Below are positions 12,368-25,301 of a stretch of DNA of 64,000 nt, piece by piece. A program made the translations under genes and the position numbers. The stretch covers positions 558,001 to 622,000 of the forward strand of contig CM049999.1 in the NCBI GenBank assembly GCA_016630955.3, in the 5' to 3' direction. Position 1 is the first letter of the stretch. Every line of letters starts with the position of its first letter. The DNA is from Didymella arachidicola (taxonomy: Eukaryota > Ascomycota > Dothideomycetes > Pleosporales > Didymellaceae). The notes below the pieces were generated by a model. That model saw nothing but the letters and a program-made list of their open reading frames with translations, did no database searches and was not told the DNA's origin.

Positions 12368-15300
12368 TGACGCCCGCCTCACACACATCAGGTTGATGAA
12401 TGGCACGAGTACGGTACAGAACAGGGCCTCGCGGCTAGTCAGATTGGGAATGTATGGAGGTATTAAGGCCACTGTAGATGATTTATGGCAGCCTGGTTGT
12501 TCATGATATCCACCCATAACACCAAGGGTATACGTTTTTTTCTACTTGTACACTGCACTTTCAACGCTATTCATGTATCTCCGTTTTACTATAACCACGC
12601 TGCTCGAGGATACCCTATGTATGCTCACTCCCACTGTAGAGGGGAAGAAAGACATTGAAGATAATCACATTTGTCATAGGACGACACACTCCTGCAGTCA
12701 CCGTTTCGCATATATCTGGAGCCATGTCATCTCCCACTCACCAGAAGGTACCAAGTTACCTCAACGCACTCGAACAGATTGATGACTCGGCCCAATCATC
12801 AGCACAGCCCCAAGTTCTGCCGCGTAACACGAAACACACACAGGATAGCCTTGCTAACACAGCGCGACTACACTCACCGCTTCCACCCAGTGTCCGCAGC
12901 TTGTACCGAATGAGTTCGGAGTGCGCAAGCCTCTACCGCTCTTACCCACTCATCTATTAACACCGCCCACTCAGTTAGCAGAACTCCGTTCTGAATCAAG
13001 ATTTTATGTATGTGTGATGAGATCTCGGAACTGTGGGGCATTGCACAATCAGCCATGCAATTGCGCGTATCTGCATCTTTGTACGATTTGATCCTAACAC
13101 AGAACGTGGAGGACACAGAAAGCTAGGTATGCAGGTCTGCTGACCCCGCCCTCGTGGGATCGATCTCGCCTGGGGACAAATACTCGACTCAAAGTGGGTA
13201 GTTCAGCCATCACGGAGGCTTGCACGCCCATAGGACCGAGCGGCGGAACGACCCCCGCCTGCCGTGCCCTATCTCGCGAAATCCATTCTATCGGTAAACG
13301 GACCCTTTTCATCACGTTTCATGTTGCGATATCACAGAGCAGCTGCAGGCTTTCTTGACGCTCATGTCATTCTGTGAATGCTCAACGAAACCACTGTGCC
13401 TTTCTCCGCGGGTGGGTGAGACCACAGGATGTCCCAGCACACTGTCCATCCCGCGTTGCCGGCATGACCCTGCGGCCAAAGCTCCCCGAACATGCGGGTC
13501 GCCAGATCGGGATGCTTGAACCAGACTAGGCAGCCAATAGAACAGTAAGACATGGCAACCCGACAGTTTGGGTCGTAATCTCTTCAGGGTGGTCCCAGTT
13601 GGCAGGGCTGTAGTTTCGGCGATGATGTCAAAGGTGTTGCGCGAAAGCTGAGAAGTGCGTTGACGAGCCAGACTCGAGGTTCGAAATGCAGGATGGAAGA
13701 AACGATGGCGAACAGCCTCACTTCTGCAGGGGCGAAGATGAGAGCAAACTCACTGCTCGAAAACGTAAGGCACTATGTATGATTGGCGGCAACTAATTGC
13801 AGATCTGTTGGCCCGCGCCTGCAAATGGCCAGAACCATCGTTGGAATGACGTTTGAGCGTTGGTAGTAGGTGATCTCTTGAGGCGTCGAGTGAGGCTTTC
13901 AGAGACCATTTTCCAAGTCGCATTGCGCCGAATTGCGAATCCCAGACGAACGAATCCACACGTCAGGACGTGTCATGTGCGTGGAGGTCGTGGGGAGTTG
14001 GCAGGGATGAATGGGCGAGCTTATCAGCACAGGCCAGATTTCTATCTTGGTTCAGCGGCGGGACACGGCTGTCACTCTGTAGCGTCCCTAACAAAGTTCA
14101 GGCTACGTACAACGCAGGTACTCCAAAATTTGGTCTTTCCTTTTTGCGTCTCCGCATATTGCAACGTTTACGCTACAAGCACGTCTATAACGAGCTTTGC
14201 CTCGTTCGCTCTTGATGTTGTCTTCATCAGTCCTCGCCGCTGCAGTTTCTGTGGCACTACAACCCACTCCCTGTCAACGGGAATGTCGCCGCCCACACAG
14301 GGCCTTGCAGCACATACATGGTCAATATGAGCCGCCAATAGAATGCAGAGGCCTGCTCGTCAAGTTCTAGCTCAGCTTTTCCGGATCGCTCGTTCGGTTG
14401 TCAATCTTCCGAGCCCAAGTTACCACTGTGTTGGGCCGTCATAATTTGATTTGACCAGGGTGTGCGAAAGGGGACGCAAGCGAGTCATTCAGCACTGCCC
14501 AGCTGAGGCCCGCGTTCGTATACAAAATCATGTCAAGCAGCCTCGAACGTGGACGAGTACATGGGTCCGTAATCGCGCAGCTTGAAGAATCACGAATGCG
14601 ATACATGACGTCCGACCGAGACCGACATTCTCGAAGGATTTGGGTGGGGGTTTCGTTACTCCTGATCCCAGCCAAACAGAGCTTGAGACCTAGGACCCAC
14701 GAGTAAGTACGCTTGCTACGGAGTACATCGAAGGATTCGACAGGACGGCGAGGTGAATTGGAGGGTCAGGTCAGGCATGCGCGAGAACGCCGATGTACCT
14801 CGGACGCCCAATTAGTCAATGCCAAGCCCGATGAGTGAAAGTGTTCAGCTGTCATCAACGCTCCAAGGTAGCTTCCTCATTGGGCAGGTCCATCTTTCCA
14901 TCTCAATATTTCCACAAGCAGAGACTAAGGTCACCGATGAATCGATTTCGTGCATTGACAATCTCCAGAGGGCGATCGCCTGTCGCATGTATCGACAGGT
15001 TGCACACTCACGTCTTGTATCTCACTCATCATGCCCAGTCTTTCCTTGATCTCAGCCAACATTGCACACGCATGCAGGCACCCGTGTTCACACACATGAC
15101 CAATGGTCACAGCCACATGGGCGAACGTGCGCAGCGAGACGCCTCGCCGTAGTACAATAGCATCTTCCACCCCTCCAACTCCGTCAAGAGATGGATCTGA
15201 AGCAAGATGCATCCCATGTGCAACCACAATCCCACTACACTGGTACGTACTATTCTACTCTACCGCGGCTCCCTCATTCAGGAACGCCTTTAGATGATCG

Positions 15301-16266
15301 CGCATTTTCAACCCATCACTCGTAATTTGCATCGTGTAGTACAGTCTCGTATAAAGCCATTGTCTCACCCACAACCACCGCACTGGGCCCTCATCCACCC
15401 CTCCAGAACGCCATGCAGTCGTGCGCACACATTCACCACTGACTCGGGATTGCGATATCTGAGAACATGCTGACCTGCAGCATATGAACGAGATGAGCGT
15501 GGCGGGCATGGTAATCTGCACGCACATCTCCAATATCGAGGCCACAGTCGCACGGCGCTTGACCCTGGCCCTCGAGTCTCTCCTTTCTACCTGCAGCTTC
15601 ATGCGTCACCGAACGCCGCACTAAGGAATGTACGTGAGCTGCTTCGAGTTCGTTGCGCATGTCACGATGCTGTGCCACGGAACTGCAGTGGCCACAGAGT
15701 ACAAGACGTATGCCCCTTCATTTCTGTCGTTCCAGCGGTTGCTGCAGATGAATCCCCAAGTATACGCGCCGAGTTAGTGGAGACGATCTCCGCTTCGCTG
15801 CGTAAAGTTCTACATTGAGATCATGTACTTTTGCAACACTTCGATTAGAGAAGTGTCCCGATTATTGTATTTGCAGGGAGACGAAGAAGGGAACCAAGGG
15901 TACCAGGGCACCCAGTGATATCCAATTTAACGAGATATCACCAAAATAGAGTAGTCTCTGTGAGCGCCCTTTGTATGATGCTGGGCAAAGCAAAGAGGAC
16001 GTAAAGGCGTTCGAGCATTCCAGTTGCTGTCAGATGCTGCCTTGATTGTACTGATGCCATACATCTTTTGTGTGCGGGCAGAGGCCAGGCGTAGAAAAGA
16101 GGGACTAGGTTGTTTCCTATCTAATGAGGGGAAGAGGGAATATACACCCTACAGATGATTATGTAACAGAGCACGTGATGCTGGCTAACATCTTTGAATA
16201 TGCTACCGTAAATGCCACATTACAGCCCCCTCATCTGACCTCCTTGAAAATCTTATCCAAGTTGCA
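12368..16266. other. Gene-poor interval, nothing convincing
   Basis: Base composition is balanced and no repeat stands out. The open frames are short and mutually overlapping; the longest, 13,860-14,330 plus, has 156 codons without a domain. I found no chain of frames that splices into a recognisable protein, and no tRNA- or rRNA-like sequence by eye. Confidence 0.55.
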
Positions 16267-16638
16267 ATGAGCAGATTGAGAGTAAGAAGCTCTAACGTCC
16301 TGATGGCGATACCCCAATTGTCACCAGACCAGATCCTTCTCCTCCCAATCTGCTACCCAATCCCTTCGCTGCAAGATGTGTTCCGGCAGGACATCGATGC
16401 GCAAGCCCGTTTCCTCCACAATGGTGGTATTATGACCATTGCTCAAGTTGAGATTTTGAGGCAGCGCTGTGATGAAGATCTCGATCTCGTTCGGTAAATG
16501 TGAGATCCGCTTAATGCTAACTCTGAAAGCAGTAGGGTCAAAGACCAGCTGCCGTTATTTATCCGCCTTTGTCTTGCTACCGTCGCACTAAAAGCAACCT
16601 CGGCTCGTAGGAATTCTCTACTTTTGTTGCGTCCTTGA
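16267..16638 (+). CDS. Possible small hypothetical protein, two exons
   Basis: An ATG frame at 16267-16493 ends in a stop that disappears if a 39-nt GT-AG intron (16494-16532, starting GTAAATG, with GCTAAC upstream of CAG) is removed. The second exon, 16533-16638, continues in frame and gives 110 residues. The product is Leu- and Ile-rich with no domain I know. The intron is shorter than the 45-75 nt seen in the secure genes here, which weakens the call. It could equally be a remnant of a longer gene, since a broken gene lies 250 bp downstream on the other strand. Confidence 0.3.
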
Positions 16639-16881
16639 GAGTAGCTGCTTTGCTTGTCTCGCCCATTGCAAACGTTCGTGTGTCCAAACTAGCTAAGTTC
16701 CGTCTTGTAGGACGGACGATGATGCAGGCGCTTTCGAGAATGTTGCGCGTGACTCTGCTGTTTTGAGAGACATTCCGATCAGGGCGAGCTTCTCTGCGAG
16801 GTTTGTAGATCGTTCCCAAGGCTCACAAGGTCGTCTCTCGTGGACATGCACGATCAGTCGTGGACGGGCCAACTCTTCTCG

Positions 16882-17136
16882 CTATTGATAGTGGCTCACT
16901 GCCTTTTGCAGGATGTCAGATGTCTCATCTCGAACGATTGTACATGTACGTAGCAGGACTGTTGGCAGCCACACAAGCACTAATGTTAACGTCGGACTGT
17001 GACGGTCAGGGTAATCTGCGGGACACCTGCAACCTTGTTGTTTGCTGGCATAGATGTCGCGGTGTATCCTTCGTGGACGCGTCCGATCGTAGACCATGAG
17101 TCTGAGCTCGCGAGGCAGATCCATAAATGGAAACAT
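16882..17136 (-). pseudogene. Fragment of a 2EXR/F-box-like gene
   Basis: The translation begins with FPFMDLPRELRLMVYDR. This nearly matches the FRFLDLPKELRLMVYDR opening of the intact gene at 18,444-19,322, which lies 1.3 kb away on the opposite strand. A later segment, VRDETSDILQKAV, corresponds to the intact VHDEALPIISRR. The middle is not conserved and the frame ends after 84 codons, so most of the domain and the whole C-terminal part are missing. I read it as a truncated, inverted paralogue. No start codon or splice pattern restores a full-length product. Confidence 0.6.
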
Positions 17137-18443
17137 AGGGTCGGCGCCTGAGTGACGTAACCAATCGCGCCGTCGTGATTGCTGGTCGCAGAGAGGAAGT
17201 CACTGAAGGCGAAGTTGTAAACAAGAGGCAGATGTAGCGATCAATCGAGCTCACGGTGAGCTTGACCATTGCCTGATCACTCATTCCTGCACTTATAAGC
17301 CACGTGGACTCAAAGTGACGGCGGATTCGCGGAAAGTCACAAGGAACATTACCCTACTTTTACTGACCACACAAGGAGTCCCTACGGGTTGAGCATGGCG
17401 TCTTATCGATGCGTTCCTCTGGTGTCATTACCTCGCATACCATTGTCTTATGAGGTTCCAGGCCATCATCCCAGCGGTGATTTAAACAGTCGAACTCATA
17501 GGAGCGGCCTCCAGTTGTGCTAATGAGACGAAAGCCAGGCCGACTGCATTGGGCAGCGAGCTTGACATGAAGGAGTCTGTTAGGGCGCGCATGGCCTGCT
17601 CAGAGACTGTTGCAAATGCAGCATTTTTTTTGTACTTAAGCACTCCTGCATCCATACCTTCAGCCACGAAACGGACGAATTCTGGTGACCTATGACCAGA
17701 TCTGAAAGTCGCATTCGTTCAGAGTGCGTATTATCACCTTTCCGCTGTTAGGGATCGGAGACCGTGAAGGTCTTCCTCCCGGTTTGAGTATGCTAATGAT
17801 ATGCTCCATCCGGTACGACAGCGGGTTCTTCTGGCAACACTAGGGTCACGAAAATCGCCGAAATCAACCCGTCTCTTAACCAATCGACTTATAGAGCGAT
17901 TCTATGTGTGGAGGTCTCGTTCGGCAGGCATGCGTTGCAGGCAGGGAAGCAAGCACCGATATTCGGCACAAGCACGGAAAAGTACGTGGCTTCGTCCATC
18001 TTGCGTCGTAGTTCCCTCCACCTTTCAAGAGACCTACCTATAGAGCGGTCGATACTGCTGCGTTGATATGTCATTCATCCATAAACATGACATGCAAACG
18101 CGCGCACCCTCTGACTGCGCCCACCATTTAAGCAACTGCATGGGGATTCAGGCATGCTGTTGAGTCAGGAACATGAAGGCATCGAACAGATATGGGCGCC
18201 TTGGCGATTCCAGGTTGGAAGTGACTAGATCTGTAAATGATGCATGTCTGATGCGTTAAGAGAACGTGACGAAGATGCGCAAAGAGATTGGGGCGGCGCT
18301 TAGTCAGGCTGCCCGCTTCCAAATTCGGGTTGTCGGCGCGAGCGATAACTATCACCTGACCATGACAGCATGAATTTATCACACCCCCTCTTCTTCAGCA
18401 CCTGTGCCTGAAACGACACTGCCATGGCAAGGTCCTCTTCACA
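17137..18443. other. Intergenic, nothing found
   Basis: No frame with a domain, no repeat and no RNA gene is visible. The last few hundred bases form the upstream region of the 2EXR-like gene at 18,444. Confidence 0.5.
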
Positions 18444-19322
18444 ATGCAAGGCGGTCCAGGATTCCGCTTCCTAGACCTTCCAAAAGAACTTCGGTTGATG
18501 GTATACGATCGTATCCCTTGCGTCAATGACCATCTCAGCCTGTCAAGACGCGATTGGTCGTTCTTCGTCAAGAAGCAACCCCTCCACAGAGATCATGGAG
18601 CTGTACACGGAGATGCTGATTCCGACAAAGCCGTCACTATCGTTGTGCAGACGCCTCACTCTCACATTCTCGCCGCGTGCCGCACTGTCCACGACGAGGC
18701 TCTGCCCATCATTTCTAGACGAAGGCAGCGCCCACTATTGAGCCAGCTCAAAATCATGTGTGGTGCCGACTTTCTCGATGTCTTCTCGCAGCAAGACGGT
18801 CTTCTTGACATCATCTTGAATTGGGCCACGCCTCGAGTCGACATAACCGAAGAGCTTCAGAAGCCTAAGAGCAATGAGAAAATTGAAGACTGGTTACTTG
18901 ACGCTGAGCTAGTCACTACTGAAGACACAAAGCACCCACAGTATGTCACACTCACCCACATCATCGACCAAGTTCAACAGAGCCTCTCCACTTGCCACGC
19001 TCTACCGATTGAGATCTCACTGTTTCCTCGAAACCTGCATATGCTCGAGCACTTCATGGAGATCTTTTACTGGCGCGCAATGGAGAAGCAAGGCAAGGTA
19101 ACAATTAAAGTCGGTATGGCGGGCCCTCAATACTATGAGAAGTTGTGCGACTGGAACACGTGGGAAGAGACGCTCAGCTACGTTTTGAGGGACCTCGATG
19201 ACGCTATGGATATGCGAAGTCTGGTATATGGGACGGCGAGTGCGATGAAAGTTCTGAGGTCACCGAAGTTATCTCCGCATTACAAGGCACTTTGGGACGA
19301 AGCATGGGAAAGGCCGCAGTAG
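18444..19322 (+). CDS. 2EXR/F-box-like protein of unknown function
   Basis: Intronless frame of 292 residues. Its N-terminus, FRFLDLPKELRLMVYDRIP, is the conserved opening of the fungal 2EXR family, which resembles an F-box (F-x-x-LP-x-ELR-x-x-Y/I-x-x). Residues of about 70-95 (IVVQTPHSHILAACRTVHDEALPII) are also typical of that family, where a hydrophobic strand leads into a CRxxHDEAL-like helix. The rest is a mixed alpha/beta region without catalytic motifs. These proteins are expanded in Pezizomycotina and have no established biochemical role. The ATG at 18444 sits directly before the domain. A broken relative lies at 16,882-17,136. Confidence 0.75.
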   Translation: MQGGPGFRFLDLPKELRLMVYDRIPCVNDHLSLSRRDWSFFVKKQPLHRDHGAVHGDADSDKAVTIVVQTPHSHILAACRTVHDEALPIISRRRQRPLLSQLKIMCGADFLDVFSQQDGLLDIILNWATPRVDITEELQKPKSNEKIEDWLLDAELVTTEDTKHPQYVTLTHIIDQVQQSLSTCHALPIEISLFPRNLHMLEHFMEIFYWRAMEKQGKVTIKVGMAGPQYYEKLCDWNTWEETLSYVLRDLDDAMDMRSLVYGTASAMKVLRSPKLSPHYKALWDEAWERPQ

Positions 19323-20122
19323 AGTATCACAAAGAGGAGTGTTTCACACGTCAGCGACAAAGTAATGTCATGTTTCAAGCAAAACGTGTGTTCGCGAAAC
19401 CATCAGCTAGTAAGTATTAGATCTCTTTGTCTCCAACCGAAGCTGTCCCATCGAGGTCTCTCAAAGCGGAACGTTGGCAATCATCACATATACCGATCTT
19501 TCTATAGGGTCGCTGCCACCGAAGTTCTCGTATATGACGTTTGTTCATCTTCTCTTTGTGGTTCCTCGGCTGACTCATCTCGGCTTGGAGAAAGCCTTTG
19601 TCGAAGCTGCTCGCATCCCGCTCACCCCTCAACGTCAGTGGCGTTGGGTCCCTTCCACAACGATCATTTTGCGCCTGGGGTCCGTGGAAATATCGTCCGG
19701 GCTGTAAGTGGTGCGGGGAGTTGTCACGTCGCGCCATTTGAAGACAACATTGAAGGTCAGGTTGCCGTCATGGTGCCGCGAGCTCTTGGCGTGGGCGGCG
19801 TATTGGCAAGCGTGAGTGAACAACAAACCCATCGAATTATCAGGCTCTGTCCAGATTCCGATCATAGTGCTCGGGTCCGAGTGGGTGCTACCTCCCAATC
19901 GTAATCACGCATGAAGCTGTGCCTAATCGATTACACCACCTTCTTCAGACTGCGTCGCTGAGACCACATGACACTGATCTTCCATGAGGGGTGGCTTTTC
20001 GGCGGGGTCTGCATACCGCAATTGATTGATTGCTAGCAGTCATTCGTCTAAATGCTGGTGACAAGCAAGGATACGGTCAAGTCCTCATCTCCTGGTCAGC
20101 TTCGTAACCTCGGGCTCAGCTT
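19323..20122. other. Intergenic between convergent genes
   Basis: The region lies between the plus-strand 2EXR-like gene and the minus-strand aminotransferase. Both ends are therefore 3' flanks. The overlapping short frames on both strands (up to 179 codons at 19,365-19,904 plus) show no domain. Confidence 0.5.
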
Positions 20123-21439
20123 CTACCAGCAGACATCCTTTAGTGTTTGCTCAATCCTCCGCAAACCCTCATTTAGCACATCCTTTTCCAACGCAGTAAA
20201 AACCGCTCTGAACCAGCCTTCCCTGCCATGCTCTTCACCTGGCTGCAAGTGGACCCCATGATCTATAAACTTCTGAGCAAGCATCTGCTCCCTCGTGCTT
20301 TCGCTGTCAGTACCCACGGGCGGTAGCCACTGCGTGAGATCTATCCAGACAAAGAAACCGGCGTTTCCACCTTCCATATACCGTATACCAATATCCCTGA
20401 GACGTGCCGTGATGAACACATATGCCTTTGCCAATCTCGCCCTGCTCAGATCGACAATGCTCCTAACCCAGTCTCGATCCTCGAGCATTTGCGTCGCAAT
20501 CGCCACACTCGGCCCACCAATAGCGCAGAACCTCTGCACTGCAGTGACTGCCTTCTTTAACTCCTCGTTGCGCGAAATGAGACAACCGACTTTGAGACCT
20601 GCAATTCCAAAGTCTTTCGAGAGCCCGTAGATAACATGCAGAAGTTCTGCATCAATGACATCGACTATATCGACTGATAGCGTAGACATGAAAGGTACTG
20701 CATCTGGGAAGTCCAGATTTTTGAACACGCTTAGCGCATATATCTCGTCAGAGATGAAATGCAGGCGATGCCTTTGACAAAATCGCATAAGCGCGACCAG
20801 CGTCTCTTTGGGGCAGCATATACCTACTGCAGTTAGCATCCAACCCAACTCTCATCAGCCACACGTACCAAGTGGATTGTGCGGATTGACTACTAGCACT
20901 GCTCTGATCTTCACACCCTCGTGCTCACTTTTGCGCAGGCGCTCCTCAAAGACCCGCAAAACACTCTTGTCAAAGCAGTCGTTGTGATCTGTGTCCACAG
21001 GCACCACCTTTACGCCTGCCTTATTCCCGAAATCGATCTCAAACCTTCCGTAGTACGGTCTACTCGTTAGTATGCCCTCGCCCTCTGCACACAGACTGTA
21101 CGCTAGAACATCATGCAGTCCTGTCGCAGCGGCTGTGACCCTCACATCATCGCTACCGATTGGTTTATAAGGCGCAAAGTATTCATTGATGTGGACTGCG
21201 AACGCAGTGGGGAGGCGAGGACCGCCGCCTGTGCTGCCAACATAGCGCAGGGCGGCCGGCGGAATGGGTACCTGGGCGACGAAGTCGTGCAGTTCTTCTT
21301 GGATCAGACAGTTTTCAGCTGTGGCAAACGAAATCGTCCCGCGAGGATTGGTGATGGGGTCGTAGGTGTGAGCTTTAGCGAAGCGCCATGGAATCGAGAG
21401 TTGGTCGGCGTTGGCCTTGCCGCGGGGAGAAAGCGCCAT
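20123..21439 (-). CDS. Class I aminotransferase, ACC-synthase-like
   Basis: Two exons, 21439-20869 and 20823-20123, give 423 residues. The 45-nt intron 20824-20868 is best ended at the distal TAG, which restores the conserved NPHNPLG followed by ICCPKETL. The protein has the fold-type I PLP pattern: YVGSTGGGPRLPTAFA near residues 85-100, NPHNPLG, ISDEIYALSVF, and the Schiff-base lysine at about K260 in GLSKDFGIAGLKVG. The opening SIPWRFAKAHTYDPITNPRGTISF-type sequence is typical of the 1-aminocyclopropane-1-carboxylate synthase-like group. Fungal members mostly act as aminotransferases or C-S lyases of uncertain substrate, sometimes beside secondary-metabolite genes; no such cluster is visible here. 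The frame runs upstream of 21439 only with a GTG start, so I chose the ATG. Confidence 0.85.
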
Positions 21440-22200
21440 CTTTTTGACGAACCTCGGAAGGGCAGCTGTAGCGAAATGTTTTGCTTGACGTGCCAGATAT
21501 CTTGACACAGACGCTATATGTACTTGTAATCGAGTTGTGTCCGAATGCTGTGCTAATGACGATGGAGCACGCTCGGAATCTTGCGACGGGAGAGTTGATG
21601 ATGTTCGGAGTTGGAGGTAGATCGGAATAGAATCCTTGCTAATCTGACCTGCTCATTTAACCATCAAAGTATAGACAATGAACGTTTCGCATGACAACAG
21701 AGAACCAGTGCCCATGGCAGACGTGGAAGGGTTGGGTCTGTCACTAATTACACATCAGACCAAATTTTGAGAATTCCGATTCTTGTGATAGGCTATCTTG
21801 CCTTCTAGGATGGAGGAAGCTGGGACTGCAATCAATGAACGCGTACTGTTGTCAATGCAGCCTCGAATATATAAACAAGAAGTGAACAGAACCAACGGTC
21901 TTGAGCAGCCACCGACATGCAAAAGGACGAGGGCCATACCAAACATAGCGACGTAATCCGTAGCGAACCATAGCGCCTGAGAGATGCAGCAAGTAACCAT
22001 AAATAGAACAACGCCGTGCGACCAAAGCGCATATACAAGATTAGATAGATGGACAAGACATTCCCAGAAAACCAACGAGTTTTGGTCGTATCGTAAGTTC
22101 GTGGAGACGTCATAGCGCATGAAAGCAAAACGTGATGGTATCTCAGGAAAGAAGTTTTGGTCGACATATGAAGATCCAATATCTGGACTTCGAAGGACGA
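21440..22200. other. Intergenic, nothing found
   Basis: This interval holds the upstream region of the aminotransferase and the 3' flank of the RFX gene. Only short domain-less frames occur, and there are no repeats. Confidence 0.5.
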
Positions 22201-24779
22201 CTAGTTCACACCGGTGGGCAGTTGAGGTGCTGCGGGGTGTGAGAACTGTGGCTTCGTGGCTCGCTGCATTCGGGTCGAGAACTTCGTCTCAAGGCCGTCG
22301 TCGAGAAGACCAATACCGCTGTCGTCGTGGTGATGATCCTGCTGAGGGGCGTTGATGTCGTAGTCGAAGCTAAAGCTCATGGGATCGTATTGTTGTTGAG
22401 GAGGTCGTCGAGCATTGACTGATCATCTTGTGTTAGTTAATCATCAAGCCAACCAAGAAGCGACATTGTGACGCATACCTTCGTTCGCATTGGAGTTTTC
22501 CTGTAATCCATTGGAAGTCGTAGACATGAAGGATTGATCGGGCCCGAAATCCGCATCCAGACTGCTGTATCTGCTCTCATTGTTGCTCCCACTGCCACCG
22601 TTGGTCATACCGGCGTGCACAGACTCGTCCAAGACAGGGGAGTAGGATGGCGAGTTCCAGTTCGGCGGGCTGTGATCCAGAAAGCCACCCAAAGAAGCAA
22701 GCCACTGGGCCATCTCATCCACAAAGACCTTAGTCAGCCACCAAGCTTGGAAGCTGACACCGTTCTCCACCGTGATCTCGCGTACGACAGCAGACCCGAT
22801 TGCGTTGATACAATGAAGCACCGTGCGAGCGTGCGCACTTGGGAAGCGGAAGGGCAGTCGGGTGAGGAAGGCTGCGATGCGGTCGATGACAGACTCGGCA
22901 GGGTCGACGGGAGATTCAGGATACGGGGCGTGGTAGATTTTTCCAGTCGGCAACTGAATATCTTGCGGCAGCGGGCCAAGCATGGGACGAATTTCAGTCA
23001 TCAGAATGTTATAAACCTCCTCATGGCTGCAAGCGCCAGGTAGGTCGTTGGCGATAATACGTTTGATGTTGACGTGCGATAGCCAGTCTGCAAACATTTG
23101 TGTCCGGTGGTTATCAGCTGTCAGCATGACGGCAGCAGCGTGTGCTGTGGAATTCACTCGCAGCATCTGACGCAAGAGATGCGCGAAATTTGTGGCTGGC
23201 TCCAGCTTGGCTTCGAGGACGTGTACCGGCAAAGGTTGGAAAACCTTGCTGATGTGTGCGTGGAGAGTCTTCGCGACATTATCGAGAAATCTAAGAACGA
23301 CGGGGGGTGCGACCTGTAACGTGAGCTGAGAAACGTTCCGGATCATCTTCTGGTACATCATCCAGTCGCACTCCTTGATCCACGGCGCAAGCTCTGGTGA
23401 AGCAAACAATTTTTGCACTGGCACTGTCAACGTGCCGTGAAAGGTACCAAAGAGCCTGAAGAATTGCTTCTCTTTGCAGTACCGAACCGAATCAACGAGG
23501 GACGTAACGTGTGAGCGGTACATAGCCGTCAGGTTGTCTGCTGAATCTGGATCGGTGCGTGTGGGCAGATACGGTGTGATGTCTGGCAATTCAATCTCAA
23601 GTACATCTGAGGCGGTGAGGACTTCCACAGTTGGAAATTTTAGCTCATATTCGTACGAGGTTTTGGTGCGAGCGTTGGCTGGGCGGTACTGGTCTGAGTA
23701 GATGTCGGCGAAGAGAAGACCTTTAGATCTTGCTGGTGCAAATTGTGTCAAAGTAGACTCGATACCGGTATCTGGCGGGGGAAATTGTGCGCTGTCGGCA
23801 GGCAAACGTGGTATCGAATTGAAGTCAAGCTTCGGACCAGCGGACTGCTGCCTCTTCATATTGATGTGTGTTGTTGAGCTGATGCTTGGTCGACGAGTAT
23901 CTTCCCCATCATCACTATCGTTGATCAGAGCAAGATCAACATAATGATATTTTGATTCTCCCCGGACACCGAGTCGACGCGTTTGGATACCTGGGAAGAT
24001 GACGCGCACAAGCTTGCCGAATGAGGCAGGGTTGAGAGGAATGACACGGTCGGTGCCACAGCGCTCTGCATATTTAGAGTAGACTCTGTTGCGCGGTACT
24101 GATGTCTTCGCGGTACGACAAACGGACTTGAGCCTATGATATTTTAGTAAGTTGTCACACGATGGGTATGGCGCACTGACCAGAGCATAGCAAACAGCTG
24201 CTTCGATTTCTCCGCCTTCGACGTCCTGTCAGTCTGAATGACTTCTGCAGCAACGTCTTTGAGCTTGCGCCCCTCATTTTGCTGCAGCATCTGTCGCAGT
24301 TCCTTGTCGTTGGTGGCGCTTCCCGACGTTGAGCCCTTCTTCTTTTTATCCTCCACCTCAATCAGTGGCGTCATGTACTGCGATTGCGGTGGCGGCTGTG
24401 ACATGGACTGGTGATACACATGGGCATCCATGGGCTGCGGCGGCATGCCGTTTGTGTGGACCGGGTTCTGATTGGCATCGACAGAATACCCAAGAAACTG
24501 CTGCAGGCTTTCCATCGATGGGCTCATCATGTTGTCCTGTGCGCTGACATGCTGTGCTGCTTGAAGCAAAGCGGGCTGAAGTGGTTCGCCGGTGAAGGAG
24601 GTGTTGTAGGACGGTTGCGAAAAGTGCGCTGGCCGGGGCGGCTGCGATTGGGCGAATTGAGGCTGAAGGTCGTGCTGATCGAAGGAATGCACGCTTGTGG
24701 TAGATGCACGAGAAAGCGGACGATTACTTCTCGTCGACATTGAAGTGTTGGACCGTGATCGGCGAATGTCCGTGGCCAT
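22201..24779 (-). CDS. rfx1: RFX-family winged-helix transcription factor
   Basis: Three exons, 24779-24181, 24133-22479 and 22418-22201, give 823 residues. Introns of 47 and 60 nt have GT-AG ends. The first splice joins AMLW to LKSVCRTAKTSVPRNRVY and rebuilds the RFX DNA-binding domain: VPRNRVYSKYAERCG, then LNPASFGKLVRVIFPG, then TRRLGVRGESKYHYVDL. RFX proteins bind X-box DNA in the nucleus. Yeast Rfx1/Crt1 represses DNA-damage genes, and filamentous relatives (CPCR1, RfxA) affect morphogenesis. The N-terminus is Gln/Ser/Pro-rich. The central region of about residues 290-720 fits the conserved extended RFX region. The last exon encodes an acidic/His-rich tail (HHHDDSGIGLLDDG) that a single-exon reading would miss. 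The upstream frame continues only from a TTG, so the ATG at 24779 is chosen. Confidence 0.9.
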
Positions 24780-25301
24780 TGGTCGATGAGCCGGGCGGCA
24801 GACGGTGTTCTGTTTACACCAAAACAATGTGATAGCAACACGACGAACAAGGCTACGAGACCAGCGCGAAGGTGCCTTGGTGAATGCGAAAAGCTTCAAA
24901 CAGCGCTACAAAAGCTAAATGATGCTCGTATAGATTGCTGAGAGGATATCTCGAGTCGAGGGCGGCCGCTTGCTGGATTATTGATGCAATCGTCGACGCG
25001 GGTGATGGCGACGGCACGTACTGTGGTCCGGAGTGCGACGGGATCTAAGGTAAAGTATATTAAGAGAAGGAATATCCGGAACCAGGACGGTGTGGTTGGG
25101 GGAGCGCGAGCCTCAGCGTCGTACTTTGTTATGGGAGAGAGACTGGCAGTGTTTACGTTTGCAACCAAGGTTAGCAACCAATTTGGTCACGTGCTTTAGA
25201 ACCTTATGCACGGTAATTAGAACTTCATAGTGTCAATCTTACGAAGCGGGACTTAGATTCCGAGCGCTAAGGTTCTATTTCATTAACCACAGTTTTCTAT
25301 A
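24780..25301. other. RFX upstream region up to the element A insertion
   Basis: This is the upstream DNA of the minus-strand RFX gene. Its right edge is the TA (25300-25301) where transposon A inserted. Without the transposon, the RFX and yop1 start codons would be only about 780 bp apart and divergent, so this stretch is probably part of a shared intergenic control region. No specific site is recognised. Confidence 0.5.

Noticed and set aside
22444..24009. RFX central exon read as a complete gene
   Set aside because: It starts in the middle of the DNA-binding domain and misses both the N-terminal exon and the last exon, which splice in phase.
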